From NCBI RefSeq assembly GCF_030656115.1, contig NZ_JAUSOO010000047.1, forward strand, positions 1 to 42,442: a stretch of 42,442 nt of DNA, written 5' to 3'. This DNA is from Hydrogenophaga sp. (GTDB taxonomy: Bacteria; Pseudomonadota; Gammaproteobacteria; Burkholderiales; Burkholderiaceae_C). The notes below the pieces were generated by a model. It ran no database searches. It was given only the letters and a program-made list of their open reading frames with translations, and was not told where the DNA came from. The position numbers were made by a program, and so were the translations under genes. Below, in pieces: positions 33,351 to 42,198 of this stretch; positions within the stretch are counted from its first letter, which is position 1, and each line of letters starts with the position of its first letter.

Positions 33351-34217
33351 ATGACCAACCGTTCCCGTGACCTGCAGCTGGACTGGCTGCGTGCTTTCGT
33401 CGCCGCGGTTGACGGTGGTTCGCTGTCGGCGGCCTGTCGTGTGGTGCACCGCTCGCCAGCGGCACTGAGCATGCAGATCAAGAAGCTGGAGCAGGCTGCG
33501 GCGGTGCCGCTGTTGCTGCGCGATGCGCGGCGCTTTGCGCTCACACCCGCTGGCGAGCGGCTGCTACCGAAGGCGCGCGAGGTGCTGTTGGCGCATGCTG
33601 CGGCGCAGTCGGCGCTGGAGACCGTGCCCGTGACGGGCCATGTGCGTTTCGGGTTTCCCGAGGACTACGCTGCAGCCCACCTGGGGCCGGCGCTTCGGCG
33701 CTTTGCGCAGACGCACCCCGAGGTCGAAGTGGAGATGGTCTGCGCCCAGTCCACGGTGCTGATCCCGGCGCTGACAGCCGGCGATCTGGATGTGGCCCTG
33801 GTCACGCAGGATCGCCCTTCGCGAGGCACCCGCTTGTTCGATGAGGCGTATGTCTGGGTGGGCCTGGCCAGCAGCCCGGTGTGGCAACGCGACCCGCTGC
33901 CGCTGGCGGTGTTCGAACCGGGTTCGATGGCGCGCAAGATGCCCGAGCAGGCATTGCGCCGCGCCGGCCGCCGCTACCGCATCGCCTACCAAAGCCCCAG
34001 CACCGTGGGCCTGCTTGCCGTGGTGCAAAGCGGCTTGGCGGTGGCCGCCGTCAAGCGCAGCTCATGCCCACCCGAGCTGGTGCAGCTCGATGCCCGACAC
34101 GGGTTGCCGCCGCTGGCCAGGCTGCAGGTCGCGGCCGTGATCGCAACGTCTGCCCGCCAGGATGCCGCCGCGCAGGCGCTCCACGACCATGTTGTTGAAG
34201 AACTTCGGCGAAGCTGA
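33351..34217 (+). CDS. LysR-type transcriptional regulator
   Basis: A 288-residue protein with the LysR winged helix-turn-helix at residues ~8-68 (LDWLRAFVAAVDGGSLSAACRVVHRSPAALSMQIKKLEQ) and a periplasmic-binding-like effector domain. It is divergent from an EamA exporter, a common regulator-exporter arrangement, so it probably controls that exporter and itself. Confidence 0.92.
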   Translation: MTNRSRDLQLDWLRAFVAAVDGGSLSAACRVVHRSPAALSMQIKKLEQAAAVPLLLRDARRFALTPAGERLLPKAREVLLAHAAAQSALETVPVTGHVRFGFPEDYAAAHLGPALRRFAQTHPEVEVEMVCAQSTVLIPALTAGDLDVALVTQDRPSRGTRLFDEAYVWVGLASSPVWQRDPLPLAVFEPGSMARKMPEQALRRAGRRYRIAYQSPSTVGLLAVVQSGLAVAAVKRSSCPPELVQLDARHGLPPLARLQVAAVIATSARQDAAAQALHDHVVEELRRS

Positions 34218-34301
34218 GGACCCCGCTCGCTGACCGCCTTGGATGAGTTGGCGTCTTGAACCAAAATGCCGATTCGATTCTGATTGCCACCCGTCTAGCC
34301 C

Positions 34302-35084
34302 ATGAACCCATTCGCCGGCGCCACTGCCCAACTCATTCGGACCCGCGTTTCGCATCTTGTTCGCACAGCCACGGTGCGTGACGACCTGGTGGGCTGGGTG
34401 GTGTCTGGCCGCAAGCGGTTGTCCAAGCCCATCGGGGAAGCGCGGTTCAACACCGGCCAAGTCTTCGTCATCCCGCGCGCGACACAGTGGGACATGCTCA
34501 ACGAACCAGTCCCGGGAGGTCACTACGAGGCACGAATGATGGCTTTCTCGCCGCAAACCGTGGAACGGTTCCACGACCGGTTTGGCCAGTTTGTCGGCAC
34601 ACCCGCAGTGCAGGGTTGTGCAAGCAGCGCAGCAGACGACGCTTTTTTGACGACCTTCGGCCACGCGACCGCGGCGCTGCTGGATCCCGAAGCGTCTCAT
34701 GCCGTGCGCGAGCACAGGGCACTTGAAGTCTTGTTGTTGCTGGCGGAGCGTGGTCTGGTGTTTGCACCCATGCGCGAGTTGGATTGGACCGACCGCGTGC
34801 ATCGCCTGGTGGGCCAGCGGCCTCATGCCGTGTGGACGGTAGAAGACTTGGCGCGCGCTTTCCATTTGAGCGTCAGTACCCTGCAACGTCGGCTGAGCGA
34901 AGAAGGCACATCGGCCAGCAGATGTGTGCGCGAAGTTCGATTGGAGGCCGCCATGGCGTTGCTCCAGGGCTCAAGCCTGCATGTCTCGGAGATCGCGGCC
35001 CGTTGTGGGTACGACTCGCACAGCAGATTCTCCGCTGCGTTTCGTCAGCGCTTCGGCTATGCGCCATCGCATCTCCGCCCCTGA
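34302..35084 (+). CDS. AraC-family transcriptional regulator
   Basis: A 260-residue regulator with the AraC C-terminal double helix-turn-helix (WTVEDLARAFHLSVSTLQRRLSEEGTS ... MALLQGSSLHVSEIAARCGYDSHSRFSAAFRQRFGYAPSHLR). The N-terminal domain (GEARFNTGQVFVIPRATQWDML) resembles a cupin ligand pocket. The target is unknown; it lies between a LysR gene and the PEBP-like gene. Confidence 0.92.
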   Translation: MNPFAGATAQLIRTRVSHLVRTATVRDDLVGWVVSGRKRLSKPIGEARFNTGQVFVIPRATQWDMLNEPVPGGHYEARMMAFSPQTVERFHDRFGQFVGTPAVQGCASSAADDAFLTTFGHATAALLDPEASHAVREHRALEVLLLLAERGLVFAPMRELDWTDRVHRLVGQRPHAVWTVEDLARAFHLSVSTLQRRLSEEGTSASRCVREVRLEAAMALLQGSSLHVSEIAARCGYDSHSRFSAAFRQRFGYAPSHLRP

Positions 35085-35207
35085 AGGGCCAGGCCCACAA
35101 ACGCCGCACCGCTTGCACCGTTGCGCACAACAATTGATACGCCGGGGCTAACGGGGTTGCACCGGTCGCTACATCATGGGGTTCCTCAACTTTCTTCGAA
35201 AGCTCCC

Positions 35208-35768
35208 ATGAAACGCACCTTGCTGATCTACGCGCTCCTCAGCGCATCCTCCCTCATTCATGCCGCCGATTTTCGGCTCAGTAGCCAAGACATCAAGGCC
35301 GGCAGTTTGATCGACCAAAAATTTGAGTTCAACGGCTTTGGGTGCTCAGGCGAAAACAAGTCACCGGCGTTGCAATGGAGCGGCGCGCCCGCTGGAACCA
35401 AGAGCTTCGCAGTGACCGTGTATGACCCCGACGCGCCTACCGGCTCGGGCTGGTGGCACTGGTCGGTGATCAACCTGCCCGCCGATGTCAGCGCGCTCAA
35501 GGCAGACGCCGGTGCAGCGGGCGGCGCCAACCTTCCCAAGGGCGCCAGCCACGTGCGCATCGACTACGGCGTGGCCGCTTGGGGTGGCATGTGCCCTCCC
35601 CCAGGCGACAAACCGCACCGCTACATCTTCACCGTGCACGCGTTGAAGAACGACAAGCTGGAAATCCCTGCCGATGCCACCGCCGCGTTGGCCGGCTACA
35701 TGATCAACGCCAACGCGCTGGGCAAAGCCTCCTTCACCGCCATGTACGGCCGCCCGAAAGCGAAGTGA
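35208..35768 (+). CDS. Secreted PEBP (YbhB/YbcL-type) protein
   Basis: A 186-residue phosphatidylethanolamine-binding-like protein with an N-terminal signal peptide (MKRTLLIYALLSASSLIHA, cleaved before ADF). The ligand-pocket motifs SPALQWSGAPAGTKSFAVTVYDPDAPTGSGWWHW and RIDYGVAAWGGMCPPPGDKPHRY are clear. YbhB/YbcL proteins act in the periplasm with no settled role. ATG 35208 is preferred; longer frames upstream are not conserved. Confidence 0.92.
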   Translation: MKRTLLIYALLSASSLIHAADFRLSSQDIKAGSLIDQKFEFNGFGCSGENKSPALQWSGAPAGTKSFAVTVYDPDAPTGSGWWHWSVINLPADVSALKADAGAAGGANLPKGASHVRIDYGVAAWGGMCPPPGDKPHRYIFTVHALKNDKLEIPADATAALAGYMINANALGKASFTAMYGRPKAK

Positions 35769-35797
35769 AGAAAACCGATAGACAACTGGAGATAGCA

Positions 35798-36493
35798 ATG
35801 GGTCAATTGATCGAGTTCAAACGTAGCGACGGCCAGTCCGTGCAGGGATATTTGGCTGAGGCCACTGAGCCGGTGGCCTCGTTGGTCGTGATTCAGGAGT
35901 GGTGGGGTCTGAACGATCAGATTCGGGGGGTAGCCGATCGCGCTGCCGCCGCAGGCTTCAGTGCGCTGGTGCCTGACCTGTACCGTGGAAAGTCAACGGT
36001 AGAAGCCGAAGAGGCGCACCACCTGATGACGGGCCTGAACTTTGGTGACGCTGCGTCGCAAGATATTCACGGAGCGGTGCAGTTCCTCAAGGCTCGCAAG
36101 ACCGGCAGCGGAAAGGTCGGCATTACCGGATTCTGCATGGGTGGCGCTCTCACCATTCTTAGCGCAACCCTGGTGCCGGAGGCCGATGCTGCGGTCGTCT
36201 GGTACGGGATGCCGCCCCTGGACTATGTGGATGCGTCGAAGATCAAGATGCCGTTGATGGCGCACTGGGCCACGCAAGACAAGGTGTTCGACATCACCAA
36301 CGTCGACGCGCTTGACCAGAAAATGAAGGAGGCGAGTGTCCGTTACGAGCCGCATCGCTATCTTGCGAGCCACGCCTTTGCGAATGAGACTGCTCAAGGC
36401 ACGACACGCATCGATGTGACGCAATACGACGCGGCCTGGGCGCAACTGGCCTGGGACCGGACCATGCGTTTCCTGGGAACGCATCTGGGCTGA
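35798..36493 (+). CDS. Dienelactone hydrolase family protein
   Basis: A 231-residue alpha/beta hydrolase. The dienelactone hydrolase catalytic triad is visible: C113 in GFCMGG, D161 in ATQDKVFD and H192 in ASHAF, with E34 in VIQEWWGL also typical. Dienelactone hydrolases cleave cyclic lactones in aromatic degradation; this one is away from any catechol genes, so the substrate is uncertain. ATG follows the PEBP-like gene by 29 bases. Confidence 0.92.
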   Translation: MGQLIEFKRSDGQSVQGYLAEATEPVASLVVIQEWWGLNDQIRGVADRAAAAGFSALVPDLYRGKSTVEAEEAHHLMTGLNFGDAASQDIHGAVQFLKARKTGSGKVGITGFCMGGALTILSATLVPEADAAVVWYGMPPLDYVDASKIKMPLMAHWATQDKVFDITNVDALDQKMKEASVRYEPHRYLASHAFANETAQGTTRIDVTQYDAAWAQLAWDRTMRFLGTHLG

Positions 36494-36504
36494 CAGTCGC
36501 AAGG

Positions 36505-37425
36505 TCAAGACCGCGAGGCTGCGCCTGCGCGCCGCTCCGCCAGGTCCACAAAGGCCCGCGCGGGCCCGGACAGTTGTTGGCGGTCGCGCATGGCCAACAA
36601 CAGGCGACGTTGCACCCAAGGACCCTCCAACGGCAGGAGGCGCAGGCCCATGGCCATCGCATGAGGCGCCGCGCCGGCGCGAGGCAGTATGGCAACACCC
36701 AGTCCGGAGGCGACCATCCTGGACATGGCATCGAAGCTGCGTACTTGCACGCGGATTCGCATGCGACAGCCCGCCGCGTCGGCCGCAGCGGCAATGTGAC
36801 GCGTCAGTGAGGTGGCATGGCCCAGCGCCACAAGGTTGTGTTCCAGTGCCTGCGCCAGCGCAACGCGTTTGCGACGCGCCAACGCGTGTGTGGCGGGCGC
36901 CAACAACATCAAGTCATCGGTGTGACAAACGATACTTTGTAGACCATCGGTCAAGGTGTTTTCGCCAATGATGGCAAGCTCCGCAGAACCGATGGACACC
37001 GCGCGGGCGGCGTCTTCACTGAGAACATCTTCAAGGTCAATCACCACATCGGGATAGGCCTTCACATAGACAGCGAGCAGACTCGGAAGAAAGCCGCCAA
37101 AAGCTGACGTGTTTGCCCACAGTCGCAAGTGTCCGCCTGCGCCGCGCTGGTGATCCTCCATCGCCACTGCGAGCTTCTCCAGTCTCCCCACCAGTTCAAT
37201 GGCGTGCCGCTGCAGCGTGCGACCTGCAGCCGTGGGCGTGATGCCCCGCTTGCTGCGCTCCAGCAGCGATTGCCCCACATGGGACTCCAGCTCGGCCACG
37301 CGTTTGCTGGCCGCTGCCACCGAGATTCCAAAGCTTGCAGCACCGGCCGTCAAACTGCCACCGTCGACCACCAACAGGAACAGTCGCAAGGTGGTCAGGT
37401 CGAAGCGCGTCAGATTGATGGTCAT
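36505..37425 (-). CDS. LysR-type transcriptional regulator
   Basis: A 306-residue regulator with an N-terminal winged helix (FDLTTLRLFLLVVDGGSLTAGAASFGISVAAASKRVAELE) and effector domain. It is divergent from the Bug-type binding protein and maleate isomerase, so it probably controls them. The gap to 37531 contains AT-rich sequence suitable for a promoter. Confidence 0.92.
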   Translation of the reverse strand: MTINLTRFDLTTLRLFLLVVDGGSLTAGAASFGISVAAASKRVAELESHVGQSLLERSKRGITPTAAGRTLQRHAIELVGRLEKLAVAMEDHQRGAGGHLRLWANTSAFGGFLPSLLAVYVKAYPDVVIDLEDVLSEDAARAVSIGSAELAIIGENTLTDGLQSIVCHTDDLMLLAPATHALARRKRVALAQALEHNLVALGHATSLTRHIAAAADAAGCRMRIRVQVRSFDAMSRMVASGLGVAILPRAGAAPHAMAMGLRLLPLEGPWVQRRLLLAMRDRQQLSGPARAFVDLAERRAGAASRS

Positions 37426-37530
37426 TTTTATATCCTCAATTAAAAGCTAAGGATATGTCAACGACATGCGTACCGACGGGTGTGTGCCATTCGCACAATG
37501 AACTCTTCAAAACAACCATTGGAGACTCAC

Positions 37531-38502
37531 ATGCTGAACCGCCGCTTCGCAATGTCATCGACCTTGGGCCTGATGATGGCCCTGGCACCGACCGCCTGGA
37601 GCCAAACTTGGACCGAGAAGCCGATCACGCTCCTCGTACCCAACCCGCCAGGTGGACTGGTCGACAACACGGCTCGAATCGTCGCCGCATCGTTGACCAA
37701 GGTGCTCAAGCAGACTGTCGTTGTCGAGAACAAGGGTGGTGCCAGCGGCAACATTGCGTACCAGCAGGCGACACTCGCGCCAAAAGACGGCAACACATTG
37801 CTGGTCAGCTACTCTGCCTACCATGTGGGCAACCCTGCAATGTTTTCCAAACTGCCATGGGCCCAAAAAGACCTGGTGCCCGTTGCCCTGCTGACCACAG
37901 CAACCAACGTCGTGGCCGCCCATCCATCGGTGCCGGCCAAATCCCTCACGGAGTTCATCGCCCACCTCAAGGCCAACCCGGGCAAACTGAATTACGCCTC
38001 TCAGGGCAACGGGTCGTTGTCGCATGTGGGCACCGCGCTGTGGGAGCAGGCGACGGAGACCGACATGGTCCATGTTGCATACAAGGGTTCCGGCCCGGCC
38101 GTTGTCGACTTGTTGAGCGGCAACGTACAGGTGTTCATCACCACGCCACCATCGGTGATGCAGCACGTCAATACAGGCAAGCTCAAAGCCTACGCCGTCA
38201 CGGGCAAGACCCGTCACCCCGGACTGCCCAACGTACCCACCACAGCCGAGGCTGGCCTGGCAGGGTTTGAACTGGAAGCATGGGTCGGTCTGTTCGCGCC
38301 CGCCGGCACACCCGCGCCGGTCATCGCTCAGTTGACCGAGGCCGTCAAGCGCGCACTGGACACACAAGAGGTCAAGGAAAACGTCGCCAAACAAGGCATT
38401 GAAGCCCGATACCTCAACCCGCAACAACTTGGCGCGCTGGTCGAGAAGGACACAGCATACTGGGGAAAGCTCATCAAATCCCGCCACATCACCGCCGACT
38501 GA
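37531..38502 (+). CDS. Bug-type (TctC) periplasmic solute-binding protein
   Basis: A 323-residue Bug-family periplasmic receptor with a signal peptide (MLNRRFAMSSTLGLMMALAPTAWSQ). Typical blocks: PNPPGGLVDNTARI, VVENKGGASGNIAYQQ, LSHVGTALWEQ and FAPAGTPAPVIAQL. I use ATG 37531, with GGAGA 5 bases before, rather than the upstream ATG. Betaproteobacteria hold many Bug proteins, most as orphans. Here maleate isomerase follows 5 bases later, suggesting a dicarboxylate ligand. Confidence 0.92.
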   Translation: MLNRRFAMSSTLGLMMALAPTAWSQTWTEKPITLLVPNPPGGLVDNTARIVAASLTKVLKQTVVVENKGGASGNIAYQQATLAPKDGNTLLVSYSAYHVGNPAMFSKLPWAQKDLVPVALLTTATNVVAAHPSVPAKSLTEFIAHLKANPGKLNYASQGNGSLSHVGTALWEQATETDMVHVAYKGSGPAVVDLLSGNVQVFITTPPSVMQHVNTGKLKAYAVTGKTRHPGLPNVPTTAEAGLAGFELEAWVGLFAPAGTPAPVIAQLTEAVKRALDTQEVKENVAKQGIEARYLNPQQLGALVEKDTAYWGKLIKSRHITAD

Positions 38503-38507
38503 AACCC

Positions 38508-39257
38508 ATGAAAACCTATCGCATTGGACAAATCGTCCCCAGCTCCAACACCACCATGGAGACCGAGATTCCGGCCATGTTGCGCGCCCGCGAGGCTCTG
38601 GAACCTGAGCGTTTTACCTTCCACTCTGCGCGGATGCGCATGATGACGGTCAACCCAGAAGAACTGGCGCGCATGGACGCCGACTCTGACCGCTGCGCGC
38701 TGGAGCTCTCAGACGCGCGTGTGGATGTGCTTGGCTACGCCTGCCTGGTGGCCATCATGAACATGGGCCGCGGCTACCACTGCCAGTCAGAACGGCGCCT
38801 TCATGAATGCACCGTTTCCAACGGCGGTGCCGCACCGGTCGTGACCAGCGCGGGCGCATTGATTCATGGTCTGCAACGCCTGGGCGCAAAGAAGATCGCC
38901 ATCCTCACACCGTACATGAAACCCCTCACCGCCATGGTGGTGGACTACATCGAGCACGAAGGGTTTGAGGTGCTGGACGCGATTTCGCTGGAGATTGCCG
39001 ACAACCTGGCCGTTGGCGCGCGCGATCCACGCGCGCCAATCGAAATCTCAAGGCGTCTGAACACGGCCAATTGCGACGCCGTGGTGCTCTCGGCTTGCGT
39101 GCAAATGCCTTCTTTGGAGTCCATCCAGCCAGTACAAGACCGCATGGGTCTGCCCGTGCTTTCCGCTGCGGTCTGCACCACGTATCAGATGCTTCAGACG
39201 CTCGGACTGAAAACGATCGTACCCAACGCAGGAGAGCTGTTGTCCGGCCGATACTGA
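38508..39257 (+). CDS. Maleate cis-trans isomerase
   Basis: A 249-residue Asp/Glu-racemase superfamily enzyme, best match maleate isomerase, which turns maleate into fumarate in nicotinate or gentisate-type breakdown. The two catalytic cysteines are visible: C79 in GYACLVAIMNMG and C197 in SACVQMPSLESIQ. N-terminus RIGQIVPSSNTTMETE is standard. It shares an operon with the Bug-type protein. Arylmalonate decarboxylase is a related alternative. Confidence 0.9.
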   Translation: MKTYRIGQIVPSSNTTMETEIPAMLRAREALEPERFTFHSARMRMMTVNPEELARMDADSDRCALELSDARVDVLGYACLVAIMNMGRGYHCQSERRLHECTVSNGGAAPVVTSAGALIHGLQRLGAKKIAILTPYMKPLTAMVVDYIEHEGFEVLDAISLEIADNLAVGARDPRAPIEISRRLNTANCDAVVLSACVQMPSLESIQPVQDRMGLPVLSAAVCTTYQMLQTLGLKTIVPNAGELLSGRY

Positions 39258-39349
39258 CCGCGTGACCTCCAGCGGGCAGTGCATCGATGGGCAGCGCTGC
39301 TTGTAAACCGCCCAGATTGCGCCGCCCATGGTCTTCAACCGCTCCTGTC
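39258..39349 (-). pseudogene. Relic of a SEC-C motif protein
   Basis: The minus strand encodes QERLKTMGGAIWAVYKQR, matching the AARMKAVGDGIWAVYNLR segment of the copies at 31980 and 42199, but the SEC-C zinc motif is gone. It runs up to the maleate isomerase stop. Confidence 0.6.
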
Positions 39350-39351
39350 GA

Positions 39352-39558
39352 TCACACAGGTGTTTCGCTGTCTTCTTCGGCGATTTGTGGGGCGGAGCCG
39401 CTGGGAATGAAGCCTTCGCCATGGGCGGCGAGGTAATCGCGGATCAGACGCCGCACCACCTGTGACGGCGTCACGTCTTGGCGCGCACAAAGGCCTTCAA
39501 AGGCCTTCTTTTTGGCGGGGTCGATGAGGACCGTCAGTCGGGCAGTTTTGAGCTCCAT
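39352..39558 (-). CDS. Ribbon-helix-helix (CopG-like) DNA-binding protein
   Basis: A 68-residue protein with the RHH pattern: a strand (KTARLTVLIDPAKKKAF) then two helices (EGLCARQDVTPSQVVRRLIRDYLAAHG). Such proteins bind DNA as dimers and often repress plasmid or toxin-antitoxin genes. No obvious toxin lies beside it. Confidence 0.75.
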   Translation of the reverse strand: MELKTARLTVLIDPAKKKAFEGLCARQDVTPSQVVRRLIRDYLAAHGEGFIPSGSAPQIAEEDSETPV

Positions 39559-39605
39559 GTGCGCATTCTATGTAACTTGGATGTCCATGCATCCGGGGGC
39601 TGTTT

Positions 39606-39956
39606 TCAGTAACGCCCCATCCAGCGCCGGTCGAATGCTGACCCGGTGTCGCCGTCTTTCGGCGCGGACGAAGCGGCCGGCGGTGGCGCCGCGATGCGCT
39701 TTTGAACTGGCGCCGAAGCGGGCGCTTTGACGGGTTGCTCAATCTCGAACGCATGCCCATCGAGGTCGGGATCCAGCACCAGCAGCACCTCGCCAAAGTG
39801 AGGGAAAAGCACACCGGCGAGCGCCGTTGCGCTGGGTGCAACCTCGCGCTGCTCAATGAGGTTGGCGGCCTTCAGCGCGTACCAGAGACGCAGGTTGACG
39901 CGGACACAGCGGGGGCGCGTGGCGCGCACGCTTCTTTCCAGGGCGGACAGTGACAT
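39606..39956 (-). CDS. Hypothetical protein, 116 residues
   Basis: Unrecognised. Residues 1-75 form a helix-rich domain (RCVRVNLRLWYALKAANLIEQREVAPSATALAGVLFPHFGEVLLVLDPD), followed by a Pro/Ala-rich tail (APASAPVQKRIAAPPPAAS) and FDRRWMGRY. It lies 47 bases from the ribbon-helix-helix gene, in the same direction. Confidence 0.6.
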   Translation of the reverse strand: MSLSALERSVRATRPRCVRVNLRLWYALKAANLIEQREVAPSATALAGVLFPHFGEVLLVLDPDLDGHAFEIEQPVKAPASAPVQKRIAAPPPAASSAPKDGDTGSAFDRRWMGRY

Positions 39957-40160
39957 GCGATCAACCTCTTTTCACACACAGTGCGAACGTGCAGGCGTGC
40001 GCCACGGGGCGTGTTGCAAGGTGCACGTTGGAAAACATGATCATCATATGATAATGATATTTAAATTCAAAGCGTACTATAGTCACATCAAAGATGTGTA
40101 AAGAGCCCATTGATCGTTCATCACCATGCACGAGAACACAACCTCAACAAGCAAAACGGC

Positions 40161-40955
40161 ATGAGCTTCAACTTTGGATCGGCACTGCAAACCGCGCTCA
40201 TCGATGCGGGCCTGAACCTGCGGGACGTGCGCATTCGGCACAAGCGGTTTGAGCAAACGCTCAGCTTCGGCTTGACCGATGTGCAAAGCGCGATGGACCC
40301 GCGCCACCCCGACCGCCTGGTGTTGAACTACACGCGCCTGATGATGGGGTTCATGGTGTTTGCGCCTCAACCGCGCAACATCCTGATGATCGGGCTGGGT
40401 GGAGGATCGTTGCCCAAGTTTTGCCACCGGCACTTTCCTGGCACCGATATCACGGTGGTGGAAATCGACCCACGGGTCATTGCGCTGCGAGACCAGTTTG
40501 AGGTGCCGCCTGATCAGAATGATTTCCGGGTGGTGCAGGCCGATGGTGCGGACTTCGTTGCCGCCATGGACGATGCGAGCTACGACATCATCATGGTCGA
40601 TGGCTTCGATGCCGAGAGCATGGCACCGTCGCTGGGCACCCAGAACTTCTACGGTCTGTGCGCCCGGCTGCTCACCAAGGGTGGTGTCATGGTCTGCAAC
40701 CTGCACGAACTCGATCTGTACTTCGGTGCCTACCTGGAACGCATCGCCCTGAGTTTCGACGGCGATGCACTGGTCGTGGCGACTCGGGATTGTGGCAACA
40801 GTGTGGTGTTTGCCCGAAAGGATGTGGCCATCAACGCGCGCATGCCCAACCGCCTGCAGCGTCCGGCGGGCATGTCAGAGCAGGCCTGGGCCGGCATTGA
40901 GACCGACGTACACGACGTGTTGCGGGAAGCCAGAAGTTTGCGGACGTTCAGTTGA
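40161..40955 (+). CDS. Spermidine-synthase-like methyltransferase-fold protein
   Basis: A 264-residue protein of the polyamine aminopropyltransferase-like group. Motif I NILMIGLGGGSLPKF, VVEIDPRVIALRDQF and the DGADFVAAM and IIMVDGFDAE blocks are present. Putrescine-binding residues cannot be confirmed, so the substrate may differ. I prefer ATG 40161 (MSFNFGSALQ); a TTG at 40110 would add 17 non-conserved residues. The upstream region is AT-rich. Confidence 0.82.
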   Translation: MSFNFGSALQTALIDAGLNLRDVRIRHKRFEQTLSFGLTDVQSAMDPRHPDRLVLNYTRLMMGFMVFAPQPRNILMIGLGGGSLPKFCHRHFPGTDITVVEIDPRVIALRDQFEVPPDQNDFRVVQADGADFVAAMDDASYDIIMVDGFDAESMAPSLGTQNFYGLCARLLTKGGVMVCNLHELDLYFGAYLERIALSFDGDALVVATRDCGNSVVFARKDVAINARMPNRLQRPAGMSEQAWAGIETDVHDVLREARSLRTFS

Positions 40956-40971
40956 TCACCGCCCTCGAAGG

Positions 40972-41085
40972 GTGGGCACCCAAGCCTGCAACATCCGCTG
41001 CGTTGAAGGCGGCCACGACATAGACTTCAAGGTCGATGGCATCGGGGCCATGCAACCCAAGTCCGGGTTCGTGCGCAAGGCCTGA
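40972..41085 (+). pseudogene. Possible gene relic
   Basis: A 37-codon frame from GTG encodes NIRCVEGGHDIDFKVDGIGAMQPKS..., which reads like a protein C-terminus with no start region. It may be a broken gene between the spermidine-synthase-like and isocitrate dehydrogenase genes. Confidence 0.25.
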
Positions 41086-41132
41086 GCCACCTGCCGCTTT
41101 CTTCCAGCAACACTCTTTTGAGGACCTCCTCC

Positions 41133-42164
41133 ATGACCACATTGATTCCTGCCACCCTGATCCCCGGCGACGGCATTGGCCCGGAGATCGTCGACGCCAC
41201 GCTGGCGGCCCTTGATGCGCTCAAGGCCCCTTTTGAATGGGACCGACAGATCGCCGGTCTCGAAGGCGTCAAGCAGGCCGGAGACCCCCTGCCACAGGCC
41301 ACCCTGGACAGCATCCGGCGCACGCGCCTGGCGCTCAAGGGCCCGCTGGAAACGCCTTCGGGCGGGGGCTATCGCTCATCGAACGTTCGACTGCGCGAAG
41401 AATTCAAGCTGTATGCCAACCTGCGCCCTGCCCTGACCATCATTCCCGGCGGTCGCTTCGACAAGATCGATCTCGTCGTGGTGCGCGAAAACCTGGAAGG
41501 CCTGTACATCGGACACGAACATTTCGTGCAGATCGATGACGATCCGCATGCCGTGGCCATGGCCACCGGCATCAACACCCGCGCAGGCAGCCGCCGGTTG
41601 CTGGAGTACGCCTTTGAACACGCCGTTGCCACCGGCCGCAAGAAGGTCACGATCGTGCACAAGGCCAACATCATGAAGGCGCTCACGGGCATCTTTCTGG
41701 AGACCGGCCTGGACCTGTACGAACGCCAGTACAAGGGCAAGTTCGAACTGGACACCGTGATCATCGATGCCTGCGCGATGAAGCTGGTGCTCAACCCTTG
41801 GCAGTTCGACATGCTGGTCACCACCAACCTTTTCGGCGACATCCTGTCTGATCTGGTGGCAGGCCTGGTGGGCGGGCTCGGCATGGCGCCGGGTGCCAAC
41901 ATCGGGGCCGACGCAGCCATCTTTGAAGCGGTCCACGGTTCAGCGCCGGACATCGCTGGAAAAGGCATCGCCAACCCCACAGCCCTGCTGCTGGCCGCCG
42001 CGATGATGCTGGACCACGTCAAGCTCACGGAAAAGGCCACCCACCTGCGTCAGGCGCTCGATGCGACGCTGAACATCGACAAGGTGCGCACAGGCGATCT
42101 GGGCGGCAAGGCGAGCACCGCGGCATTCACCCAGGCGTTGGTCAGCCGCATCGCGAACGGCTGA
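41133..42164 (+). CDS. NAD-type isocitrate/isopropylmalate dehydrogenase family
   Basis: A 343-residue beta-decarboxylating dehydrogenase, most like the NAD-dependent isocitrate dehydrogenase of betaproteobacteria. It has GDGIGPEIVD at the start, the substrate loop LKGPLETPSGGGYRSSNVRLREEFKLYANLRP, the YERQY/Lys region and metal-binding TTNLFGDILSDL plus EAVHGSAPDIAGKGIANPTA. SGGGYRSSNV favours isocitrate; 3-isopropylmalate dehydrogenase is the alternative. RBS GAGGACCTCC before ATG 41133. Confidence 0.9.
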   Translation: MTTLIPATLIPGDGIGPEIVDATLAALDALKAPFEWDRQIAGLEGVKQAGDPLPQATLDSIRRTRLALKGPLETPSGGGYRSSNVRLREEFKLYANLRPALTIIPGGRFDKIDLVVVRENLEGLYIGHEHFVQIDDDPHAVAMATGINTRAGSRRLLEYAFEHAVATGRKKVTIVHKANIMKALTGIFLETGLDLYERQYKGKFELDTVIIDACAMKLVLNPWQFDMLVTTNLFGDILSDLVAGLVGGLGMAPGANIGADAAIFEAVHGSAPDIAGKGIANPTALLLAAAMMLDHVKLTEKATHLRQALDATLNIDKVRTGDLGGKASTAAFTQALVSRIANG

Positions 42165-42198
42165 ACGTGGCGCGGCTGTGTGAAAACCTTCCCCGCAC

